A DNA stretch of 64,000 bases, from contig JAFEAQ010000011.1 in assembly GCA_018266295.1 (NCBI GenBank), forward strand, positions 967,626-1,031,625. Direction: 5' to 3'. How positions within the stretch are numbered: the first letter of the stretch is position 1; each line of letters begins with the position of its first letter. This document shows positions 23,616 to 31,731 of this stretch, piece after piece. The translations under genes were made by a program, and so were the position numbers. Under the pieces are notes generated by a model. That model was not told the DNA's origin. It did no database searches and was given only the letters and a program-made list of their open reading frames with translations. The DNA comes from Bdellovibrionales bacterium. GTDB lineage: Bacteria; Bdellovibrionota; Bdellovibrionia; Bdellovibrionales; Bdellovibrionaceae.

Positions 23616-25871
23616 TTAGAAATAACTATGTGGATAGTGCAGAAAGAAGTCACCGAAGAACATGCGGCTTTTCTCGATGCGCAAATTGCTATCAGTTATG
23701 TTCTCTGAATCAGGATAGTTGAGGTCCATCGCCTGAGAAGCTTCACCCGCAAGTGTCTCCGCCGTATTTAAGTCCACCGCCGATTGGAGAGTGGCCGTTC
23801 CCCAAGTCGCACTTGGTAAAAGATTTTTCACTCGCTCAAAACGACTTTGAGGCAGCGACTCCCAAGTCGGAATCTCTTCATTTGCCGCTAACAAAATAAA
23901 TCCGTCATTTTCGTATCCCGGCATCACAGTGACGTACGGGAAAACACTTTTTGCCGTCCTGACCATCACGGCAACGTCTTCAGAAATACCGTAAAAGAGC
24001 TGTGAGTATGAGCCACCCGGTTTCAACTTTTTTCTGACTTCTTGATAGAACTCCACTGAGAAAAGAACTGTTGAACCCGCCCCGTAAGGATCGACGTTCA
24101 CAGAAATCAAATCCCATTGTCTATTCGCTAAGAACATGTAACTGCGGCCATCATCGACAATGTTTTTAATCCGCGGATCTTGAAGATAAACGGTATCTTT
24201 AAACTTCATTTCCTTCTGCGCCGCGACCACTTGCGGTAGGATTTCAACCGCCGTGATGGACTCTGGCTCCGACAAACGACTGAAAGCTTCCGTCGTCAAA
24301 CCGTACCCCATACCAACTACCAAAACATCTTTTACCGACCGAGCGATCAAAGATGGAAAAAGCGCCAAATTTCTCTGGACGAATGGAGTCTCGGAATCTC
24401 CGTAAGCGCCCACAAGACTGATATAGTTGTTAATCATTGCCCAGCGCCGCCCTGGTGGTTGCAAGTCGATCAAAGCTAGATATCCATACTCGTCCTCGGC
24501 CTCCCAGATCGACGGTGGGTTGGGGCTCAGACTCACATTCATTTTTGCAGTCATTGCCGTTCCTAAAATAACCAGCACAAGGCCGACTGCCTTCGCCTGC
24601 CTCGAGGCGAACGTAAAAACCGCCACTGCAAGGAACAACAAGAGACCAAAGATAAATACTTTCAAGGTACTCACCGTACCGAGCGTGCGAAACAAAACAT
24701 ACGTCGTCAGCATCGAGCCTAGGACCGACATCAGTGTATTTAAGTACAAAGCCTTAGAAAGAGCCCGCGTCTTTTGCCAAGCGCCTATGGCTTCTTTTTG
24801 AATAAGGCTCATCGACAAAGGAAAGCAAATGCCTAGGGCGATACTTGGAACTAAAGCGATGAATAATAACGTCAGGAAAAACTCTGGATGCAGGGCCTTC
24901 TTGCTTGGCGAAACAAGATCCATCGTCTTTGCGATAGATAAAGACATACAATATAATCCCAGCCAACTCGACAACACCGACACGGTTAACGCCGAAACAA
25001 TCACCTTCAGCTGCTTTTTCTCACTATACAAAGAAAACTTAGGGCTCCACCACGCTGAAACCGCAAGACAAAGAAGAATCACCATAAGCACCAATGAAGG
25101 CACGTACAAGCGGCTTCCTAAAAAGAAACTCGACAAACGGAACCACACTTGCTCCATGCTCAATAAAAAGAAACCGCTAAAAGCACTCAAGAGAAGTGCA
25201 AGACGCAATCCAAACTGAGAGGTCGCCCCTTTTTCATCGTTAGAGACACTTTCCTCAGCCGCGGCTTCTTCGAAGCGAAACTTTTCATTTTTAAGTAATA
25301 CCGCCGCAAGAATATTCCCGAGAAGGCCGACTATCAGCGCTGCATACAAGCCGCCATAGTAAATCAGTACCGTAAATGAAAGAAAGGCACCGAGGGCTCC
25401 ACCGAGGCAGTTGGCAGAATAAAGCCACTGATGTTCGCGAGAGTTCGGAAAAAGATAACTAATGAGTGGAAATGAAAATCCCATGAGAAACGTCACAGGA
25501 AAAATAAAAATTCCCGTCACAAGAAAGTGCATGGCGATTTTTGGCAAAAAACCGCTACGCAAAAGATCGAGAACCCAACCATTATGCGAAAGAACGATAA
25601 AGAAGCTCACCGCTGCGAGCACCGCAATCAAGACTTCACAAATCGCATAGAGGGGCAGAGATTTCTTCCAGCGCCCTTGCAAAATCTTTGGCGCAAAGGC
25701 TGTTCCTAAACCCAGTCCCAGCATGAAGTGAGCAATCACACAAGAAATCGAAAGAGCATTGCCGCCCAAGAGAATCGCGAAGGCGCGAATCCAAAGCGTT
25801 TGATATAGCAAAGCCGAAAAACCGGTCAGTATCATTGCTGTCAATCCCAATGGAATTGTTTTTGACTTCAC
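23616..25871 (-). CDS. Polytopic membrane protein fused to a spermidine-synthase-like domain
   Basis: 751 residues. The N-terminal ~430 residues form about 12-14 hydrophobic helices; the C-terminal ~300 residues resemble spermidine synthase (aminopropyltransferase, SpeE-like). The nucleotide loop is DVLVVGMGYGLTTEAF, the acidic motif is NIVDDGRSYM, and a D-x6-D pair as in the SpeE catalytic loop is kept in WDLISVNVDPYGAG. Such fused proteins are widespread but their reaction is mostly unknown. GTG start at 25871 with GGAGG 6 bases upstream. It is divergent (85-bp gap) from a three-gene unit whose last gene encodes a second fused protein of the same type. Confidence 0.82.
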   Translation of the reverse strand: MKSKTIPLGLTAMILTGFSALLYQTLWIRAFAILLGGNALSISCVIAHFMLGLGLGTAFAPKILQGRWKKSLPLYAICEVLIAVLAAVSFFIVLSHNGWVLDLLRSGFLPKIAMHFLVTGIFIFPVTFLMGFSFPLISYLFPNSREHQWLYSANCLGGALGAFLSFTVLIYYGGLYAALIVGLLGNILAAVLLKNEKFRFEEAAAEESVSNDEKGATSQFGLRLALLLSAFSGFFLLSMEQVWFRLSSFFLGSRLYVPSLVLMVILLCLAVSAWWSPKFSLYSEKKQLKVIVSALTVSVLSSWLGLYCMSLSIAKTMDLVSPSKKALHPEFFLTLLFIALVPSIALGICFPLSMSLIQKEAIGAWQKTRALSKALYLNTLMSVLGSMLTTYVLFRTLGTVSTLKVFIFGLLLFLAVAVFTFASRQAKAVGLVLVILGTAMTAKMNVSLSPNPPSIWEAEDEYGYLALIDLQPPGRRWAMINNYISLVGAYGDSETPFVQRNLALFPSLIARSVKDVLVVGMGYGLTTEAFSRLSEPESITAVEILPQVVAAQKEMKFKDTVYLQDPRIKNIVDDGRSYMFLANRQWDLISVNVDPYGAGSTVLFSVEFYQEVRKKLKPGGSYSQLFYGISEDVAVMVRTAKSVFPYVTVMPGYENDGFILLAANEEIPTWESLPQSRFERVKNLLPSATWGTATLQSAVDLNTAETLAGEASQAMDLNYPDSENITDSNLRIEKSRMFFGDFFLHYPHSYF

Positions 25872-25956
25872 TTCTGCCTCCTCGATACCATCACAATAGC
25901 AACAGCCCCTGACACTTTCTATTGTTTTTTCAATCTAGTCTTGCGAGGTAAAGTTC

Positions 25957-26409
25957 GTGCGGAAAATCGTCGGTGTTCTTATCATCTATGGACTGCTGCT
26001 GTGGGCGTTACCGCTCTTTCCATTTCAACCCAACAGCCTTTTCGCGGACGCCCCTGTCACTTACGAAACTTATCGCTTCTTTCATCAAGGACAGAATCAG
26101 AGTCCTTTCACCTATCGTCTGCAGAATCCTTACGATGGTGATCCCAACTATGTAGCGGGACGACACTTTCCTACCGGATATCAATGGGGAAAGATTCTCA
26201 GCTTCGAAGAGCTCGAGCAGCACTTCAAGAACCTTGAAGCACAGAATGTTTCTTTTCCAACACCTGTTTGTTTCAAACGCACTGTCTTTGCCACCGGAAG
26301 TAACGGCCACTTTGGTCCAAGCCAAGAAGAATGGTTCCTCTGGGATCAGGGTTTGAAAATCTTGAAGTCCACTCAGGATTCGGATCATTGCCCTGTGGAG
26401 TTGCTGTAA
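25957..26409 (+). CDS. Membrane-anchored or exported protein, unknown function
   Basis: 150 residues. The first ~22 residues are hydrophobic (VGVLIIYGLLLWALPLF), likely a signal anchor, followed by an aromatic-rich soluble part (YDGDPNYVAGRHFPTGYQW) with two Cys. GTG start with GAGGT upstream. It is first in a unit with the HTTM-like membrane protein (one-base overlap) and the spermidine-synthase-like fusion. Not recognised. Confidence 0.65.
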   Translation: MRKIVGVLIIYGLLLWALPLFPFQPNSLFADAPVTYETYRFFHQGQNQSPFTYRLQNPYDGDPNYVAGRHFPTGYQWGKILSFEELEQHFKNLEAQNVSFPTPVCFKRTVFATGSNGHFGPSQEEWFLWDQGLKILKSTQDSDHCPVELL

Positions 26410-27188
26410 TGATGTCACTACAGAACTTCTCAGAAGTGAAACTTTCCGTCTTTCGCGCAATGACGTTAGTCTTTGCGGTGCTTCTTGTAGTAGATCAAAT
26501 GGTGTTCTGGCAATGGACCACAGAGGGAGAGTACACTCCGATCAGCATTTTTTCGTTTCTGCCGAGAGCCTTTTTCGAAAACAAGTTCGCGTTCTATGTG
26601 ACCTCTGCGATCGCAGTCCTTAGCCTGCTTCTTTGGATGTTTCGCCAGACACCGCGAGCTCTTTCAGTTCTCTCTGTAGTGGCGTTTGGCATTGCTTCGA
26701 CATTTTATCTGCAGAACCTTCCTTTTGGGGATCATCGTCAGGCCGTGGTGTTTTTGTTGCTCGCCGGACTGGCAGCGACTGAATTTAATTTATCTGAAAA
26801 GACTTTCTTTCCGCTCGCGGCCTGTGCGCTCTTGAGTCTTTACTTCTTAGCCGGTTGGGAAAAAGTTTTTTGGTCAGGACTTTCTTGGGCGAATGGATCC
26901 AGCCTGCAGGTTTTTGCCCACTATTTAGGGCGCGAAGGATCGGTCTTACGTGGTTGGATCTTAGACTCTAAATCTTTCGCACAAGCTCTGCAGATCTGCG
27001 GCGTGATTTTAGAATGTGGTGTTTTTGCTTTATTATTCCGTGGTCCGGTTCAATGGCTATGGTTGATCGGTCTTCTTTTCTTTCACGGAGCCATTGAAGA
27101 AATATTTATGTATCGTTTCTTCCCGTTCTATATCCTCGTATTCTACCTCTTTGGCTGGCCGGCTCTTCAAAGGCGGATGAATGGGTAG
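26409..27188 (+). CDS. Polytopic membrane protein, possibly HTTM/carboxylase-related
   Basis: 259 residues with about six to seven hydrophobic helices. The central segment YFLAGWEKVFWSGLSW and then VFAHYLGR resembles the HTTM / vitamin-K-dependent carboxylase-related family pattern (Y-x-x-AG-x-x-K...), but the match is weak. The start ATG overlaps the previous stop by one base and its own end overlaps the next gene by 8 bases, so all three are translationally coupled. Confidence 0.62.
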   Translation: MMSLQNFSEVKLSVFRAMTLVFAVLLVVDQMVFWQWTTEGEYTPISIFSFLPRAFFENKFAFYVTSAIAVLSLLLWMFRQTPRALSVLSVVAFGIASTFYLQNLPFGDHRQAVVFLLLAGLAATEFNLSEKTFFPLAACALLSLYFLAGWEKVFWSGLSWANGSSLQVFAHYLGREGSVLRGWILDSKSFAQALQICGVILECGVFALLFRGPVQWLWLIGLLFFHGAIEEIFMYRFFPFYILVFYLFGWPALQRRMNG

Positions 27189-29412
27189 TTTGTACTTATG
27201 GTGGTTTGGCGCACCGGTTTTCATTTATCAGATCCTGACGGCGAGAATGATTTCGCAAATCTATGGCGATCTTTTTCTGACTCAATTATTAATTATCGCC
27301 ATTTCCTACTTTGGCCATGCAATAGGGAGTGTGATTGCTCACCGTTGGCGCGGGTCTTTGCCGTTAGCGCACCTGAGTCTTGCAATCTGTAATGTTCTTT
27401 TACTGGTTTTCTGGCACGAACCTGTTTGGTCGGCAGCACCGGTGTATGTTTTGTTTTTCGCGATTTCTTTCTTCTCGGCCCTGCTCTTTCCTCTTTTCTA
27501 TCAAAGATTCGAGGCCATCCCCACTTCGTTTAATAAAATCTATTTCGGGTTTCACTTATTAATTGTGCTCTTACTGCCCGCGATGGACCTATTGGCGATT
27601 GGAACTTGGGGCATTCAGAAGATTTTTGCCGGGCTCTTAGCGACTGAGATCTTCTGGGGACTTTACTGGTGGCGAAATCCTGGCGTGCAAAAAACGCGGC
27701 CCATCGCTCGCAAAGCACCGCCGTCTTCTTTGGCGACCAGCTTGTTTCTGTTTTCGATGATGAGCGGAGTGGTTCAAGGACTTCTCTACCGCCAAGTGCA
27801 AACAGTTCTTGAGCCGCTGGCATTTCACTACAGTCTTTTTATCGCAGCATTGATGGCAGGATGGGCTCTTTGTAGTGCGTGGTTCTATAAAAAACCAAAT
27901 TCGATTTCATGGAACGGATTTAAAAACTACCTACCGCTGACAATCGCCGCTTTGTTTTTTTGGTCCTTGGCGTGGACATGGCTCTGGTCTTACGGTCTTG
28001 ATTTGTTCTTTGCTTGGGACGGAAACTCCCTCGCCGCTCGAGTCATTTATGTTTTCGGGCTTGTACTTCCGGCCGCATTTTTATTTGGCGCCTTAATGCC
28101 GTTAGTGCAACGAGAAGCGACGGCGGTTCCTATCGGCCGCTGGCTTGGTGTGAACTCCGCCGGAAACATGGCGGGTTTATTGATTTACATTGCAGTGATC
28201 TTTCCGATGGCACCCGGTCTTTTTATTTGGATCGGTCTTTTCGTGCTCACCGCGATGCTCTTGCCAAAAAGCCGTGCCGCTATCAAGCCCCTGGCTTTTG
28301 CGGTCCTGCCGATTGCAGGGATTGCTTTCTTGACCACAAACTACAACTGGAATCTCGGCAGTTACTTCTATCGCAGTCTTCAGCAATGGCAGAAAGTCAG
28401 CGGTGACGTGAGTAAGACCGAGCTCTATCGCTCGTATGGGAGTCAACTGTCGTTGGTGACTTTGAAATCCGAAGACAAAATGCTTTTCATGAATGGCCAC
28501 TACTCCGTTTATATTCCTGCCGGAGAAAAAGTGGCTCCCGCTGATGTGATGATGGGATTACCTGCCTTACACTACACCGCGGAACAAAACCGTGCGTTAC
28601 TGATGGGCCTTGGTACGGGATTTACCGCCATGGGACCGGCAAAAATTTTTCAGCAACTTGATATCGTTGATATTGATCCGACGATGACGAGACTCACGTC
28701 AAAGCTTGCAGCGAAAGAAACTTTTCAGCAAGCCAATGTGAAATTTATTGAAGCCGATGGCTTAACGTACTTACGCAAGCATTTGCAAAAGTATGATCTC
28801 ATCATTAACAACGTTCCTTCGCCGGTTTATTTTGCCTCGGGAAAACTTTGGACTCGTGAAGCCTTCCAAGCCATTTCAGAATCGCTTAACGACAATGGAA
28901 TTTTCTTTCAATGGCTTTCGGCAGAGTTTAACGAGCGCGAACTCCCCGTCGTTTGGCAAACAATGCGTGATTATTTTCCGCGCTGTGATCTGTATACACT
29001 GGGCTATCACTTTCACGGTCTTGTCTGCGCAAAAAACACTGCGAAAGAACTGAGATTCTCGGAGGTCCCCGCTGAAAAATTGGCACCTTTATTAAATATG
29101 TCGACGAGTGATTATTTAAAACTGCTTGCGAACATAAGTTTCCGCGACATCAAGCTCCCCACTCCGGCGGCTGGTACTCCTTTCCACACTTTGGATCAAC
29201 CGTATTTAGAAATGCTCACGAGTCAGAGACCTCCGGGCTGGAGAAGCGAACAGATGACGGATGAAGTAATTTCTGCTCTCGGAATTCCCGAAAGATTACG
29301 CAGTAAACTCAATTCAGAAGAGTTATTTGCAAAGTGTCACGCAATCTCACAATGGCTGGGGTTTGATATTGAGATGGGACCTGAGTCCTGCAAAAGGCTT
29401 GGTTTAAATTGA
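27181..29412 (+). CDS. Second membrane protein fused to a degenerate spermidine-synthase-like domain
   Basis: 743 residues, the same architecture as the divergent gene: ~12 hydrophobic helices, then a SpeE-like methyltransferase-fold domain with a nucleotide loop (ALLMGLGTGFTAMG) and DIVDIDPTMT acidic strand. The catalytic strand, however, is YDLIINNVPSPVY: the Asp residues that activate the amine in aminopropyltransferases (D-x-x-DP) are replaced by Asn/Ser. True aminopropyl transfer is therefore unlikely. It may bind a nucleotide or act as a transporter-linked sensor. It overlaps the upstream gene by 8 bases. Confidence 0.8.
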   Translation: MGSLYLWWFGAPVFIYQILTARMISQIYGDLFLTQLLIIAISYFGHAIGSVIAHRWRGSLPLAHLSLAICNVLLLVFWHEPVWSAAPVYVLFFAISFFSALLFPLFYQRFEAIPTSFNKIYFGFHLLIVLLLPAMDLLAIGTWGIQKIFAGLLATEIFWGLYWWRNPGVQKTRPIARKAPPSSLATSLFLFSMMSGVVQGLLYRQVQTVLEPLAFHYSLFIAALMAGWALCSAWFYKKPNSISWNGFKNYLPLTIAALFFWSLAWTWLWSYGLDLFFAWDGNSLAARVIYVFGLVLPAAFLFGALMPLVQREATAVPIGRWLGVNSAGNMAGLLIYIAVIFPMAPGLFIWIGLFVLTAMLLPKSRAAIKPLAFAVLPIAGIAFLTTNYNWNLGSYFYRSLQQWQKVSGDVSKTELYRSYGSQLSLVTLKSEDKMLFMNGHYSVYIPAGEKVAPADVMMGLPALHYTAEQNRALLMGLGTGFTAMGPAKIFQQLDIVDIDPTMTRLTSKLAAKETFQQANVKFIEADGLTYLRKHLQKYDLIINNVPSPVYFASGKLWTREAFQAISESLNDNGIFFQWLSAEFNERELPVVWQTMRDYFPRCDLYTLGYHFHGLVCAKNTAKELRFSEVPAEKLAPLLNMSTSDYLKLLANISFRDIKLPTPAAGTPFHTLDQPYLEMLTSQRPPGWRSEQMTDEVISALGIPERLRSKLNSEELFAKCHAISQWLGFDIEMGPESCKRLGLN

Positions 29413-29568
29413 GTTCTGCACGAAATCCCAACAAAGGTGTGTGCTTAAAGCACCAGGCGTGTGCAGAAAGCTACAGTCCGGCCCCTCTGTGGAAGGTTGC
29501 AAATTATTGAATTTCATAGGAAAATCTCATCATACAGTCCTTAAAAACTTTTGAATAAGAGAGAAACC

Positions 29569-30687
29569 ATGAGCATTCAACAAGTTCCATTTATCACACT
29601 AAATCGTTTTGAACCCGGCTTCCGCGAAGAATTCTTGGGCGGAGTTGCAACTCTGTTTGAAAAGACTCAATTCGTTGGTGGTCCGATCGTTGGCGAAATG
29701 GAAGCCAACCTTGCGAAGTACACAAAATCAAAACACGCTATCGGTTGCGCGAACGGAACAGATGCCATCCAAATCGCTTTGCGCGGTGTGGGCGTTCAAA
29801 AGAACGATAAGGTTCTTGTTCCTGATATGACTTTCTGGGCAACTTTCGAGGCGGTTGTCAACGTGGGTGCAAATCCTGTGACTGTCGACGTAAACCGCGA
29901 ACTGTGCCACTGGGATCTTGCGACCTTCAAAAAAGCAGTTGAGCAATTCAAACCTAAAGCGGCCGTCATGGTTCACCTCTATGGTTGGGCAACTCCAGAC
30001 ACTCTTGAAATCCGTAAGTATGCAAAAGACAACGGCGTGATCTTGATCGAAGACGGTGCTCAGTGCTTCGGAACTGAAATCGACGGCCAGTCAGTTTTGG
30101 GTTCAGCTTTGATTTCTACAACAAGCTTCTACCCTGCAAAAGTTCTTGGCGCTTCCGGCGATGCGGGCGCAATCTTCACTTCAAGTGATGAATATGCGAA
30201 AAACTGCCGTACACTCATCAACCACGGCAGAACAGATCACTATTCTCACGGGATGATCGGCTGGAACTCTCGTATCGGTGCTTACGAGTCTTTATTCTTG
30301 AACATCTCTTTGAAACATATCGATGCTCGTATCAAGAGCCGTATGAACGCTGTGAAGTTCTACGAAGAATCACTGCAAGGTTTGCCATTCAAACCGGTTC
30401 GAGCTTCGAACAAGGTGAAAGAAAACGGATACTGCGCCGTAGGTATGGTGGATCCGGCAAAACGTGCTGCGGTGATTGAGAACCTTAAAAAGGCCAACGT
30501 TGGCTACGGTACAATTTATCCGGGCGCGATGAGCATGCAATCTGGTGCTGCAGGCCACTTGGCTGGCAAGATTGATAACGGCAATGCTCACTATATTTCG
30601 CAAGCTGTTTTGAATCTGCCGTGCTTTGCGTACATCACTCCGGAAGAACTTCAGTACGTTGTTGATGTTGTAAAGAAAAGCTTCTAG
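29569..30687 (+). CDS. DegT/DnrJ/EryC1/StrS-family sugar aminotransferase
   Basis: About 372 residues, PLP-dependent, fold type I. The PLP-binding lysine is in STTSFYPAKVLGASGDAGAI, preceded by LIEDGAQCFG (Asp binding the PLP ring nitrogen). The family aminates nucleotide-linked keto-sugars for O-antigen, capsule or lipid A-type glycans. Start at 29569, with GAGAG upstream; an in-frame TTG 18 bases earlier is unlikely. It stands alone with a terminator behind, so its pathway cannot be told from context. Confidence 0.9.
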   Translation: MSIQQVPFITLNRFEPGFREEFLGGVATLFEKTQFVGGPIVGEMEANLAKYTKSKHAIGCANGTDAIQIALRGVGVQKNDKVLVPDMTFWATFEAVVNVGANPVTVDVNRELCHWDLATFKKAVEQFKPKAAVMVHLYGWATPDTLEIRKYAKDNGVILIEDGAQCFGTEIDGQSVLGSALISTTSFYPAKVLGASGDAGAIFTSSDEYAKNCRTLINHGRTDHYSHGMIGWNSRIGAYESLFLNISLKHIDARIKSRMNAVKFYEESLQGLPFKPVRASNKVKENGYCAVGMVDPAKRAAVIENLKKANVGYGTIYPGAMSMQSGAAGHLAGKIDNGNAHYISQAVLNLPCFAYITPEELQYVVDVVKKSF

Positions 30688-30713
30688 TTCGGTTTTTACA
30701 TCTGAATAAAGTC

Positions 30714-30745
30714 AAAGACCCGCATTCTCTGCGGGTCTTTTTTTT
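30714..30745 (+). terminator. Rho-independent terminator after the aminotransferase
   Basis: 11-bp stem AAAGACCCGCA/TGCGGGTCTTT with a 5-base loop and a run of T. Confidence 0.94.
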
Positions 30746-30965
30746 GGGCTCTCCTTTAGATTGTTTAAGCTTTGCAACCTCGATGAGGGACAAAATGAAA
30801 CCGAGCTCGAACATACCTTATTGTTTCTGTCATCTTCCGAAACAAAATTTTGCGATCCTTCAATGAGCACACTCATTGCACAGGTGTTCTGCGCCATCAG
30901 AAATAGAGAAGATTCGCACCACTTCAACGAAGGCATGAACCAACCATGGTGCAGGAGGAAAACAT

Positions 30966-31691
30966 ATGAGAAAGCTTTTGCTTGGAAGTGTTCTCAGTCT
31001 AACATTTCTGTTCACAGCGTGTGGCGGAATGGATGAACCCTATAAAACAGCATCAGGAACTTCCGTTTATCGCGTCCAATGGGTCGGCGATAAGGGTTAC
31101 TTGACGGATTCAAATGGCAAAGATGCCGGAACCATCGATGCGGCAGACATGCGTGGCTATTCTAACGGCTATGTCTATGGCAACCGTCTCTCTGGCTTCA
31201 TGTATTACAACTACAGCGCCAATCGTTTGTATCTCGAAGATTCCGGTGGCGGGGTGGGTCGCTCCATCAATAGCGCAGCCGCAACCTCTGGCAGCGACTC
31301 AAACTGGTCGGCACGGGCCTCAGAGTTGCGTATAGAGAAAATCGAGATGTTCGCTGATGGTATTACACGCAAATATTCCATCCCTAAAGACAAAGCTGTG
31401 GTCGTGGCAACTGCTTTACAAGCTTATCACGAGACACAAGTAGAACGTGGCTACAGCACATCTCAAGACGTTGAAATTAGCTTCAAGAAGGTTTTCGGCG
31501 TTGAGTATGGCTCAGCCCTTGCTGCTGCGAAGTCTTTCCAAGGTGGTCAGCCACAGCAGATTCGTGATCTGACGAACCGCTCAGCGGCTTACTTGGGAAT
31601 CAAGCCTGATCAGGCTCAGAAATTCATTAAGGACATGTATCGTGGTACCTTGAAACAAAATGGTTACGATCCAGATACTTTGAACTGGTAA
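30966..31691 (+). CDS. Lipoprotein of unknown function
   Basis: 241 residues. The N-terminus has a lipoprotein signal peptide (LTFLFTACGG, lipid on the Cys at about residue 19). The mature part is rich in Gly/Tyr/Ser near the N-terminus (YSNGYVYGNRLSGFMYYNY), then more helical and charged. No family seen. GGAGG (30953-30957) precedes the ATG. A strong terminator follows. Confidence 0.75.
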   Translation: MRKLLLGSVLSLTFLFTACGGMDEPYKTASGTSVYRVQWVGDKGYLTDSNGKDAGTIDAADMRGYSNGYVYGNRLSGFMYYNYSANRLYLEDSGGGVGRSINSAAATSGSDSNWSARASELRIEKIEMFADGITRKYSIPKDKAVVVATALQAYHETQVERGYSTSQDVEISFKKVFGVEYGSALAAAKSFQGGQPQQIRDLTNRSAAYLGIKPDQAQKFIKDMYRGTLKQNGYDPDTLNW

Positions 31692-31697
31692 ACACCC

Positions 31698-31731
31698 AAA
31701 GCCTGCGCTGGAAAAGCGCAGGCTTTTTTAA
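31698..31731 (+). terminator. Rho-independent terminator
   Basis: 12-bp stem AAAGCCTGCGCT/AGCGCAGGCTTT, 5-base loop, then TTTTTTAATT. Confidence 0.93.

Noticed and set aside
30761-31036. 91-residue plus-strand frame before the lipoprotein gene
   Set aside because: It runs over the strong ribosome site and start of the lipoprotein gene, has no own ribosome site and no domain features.
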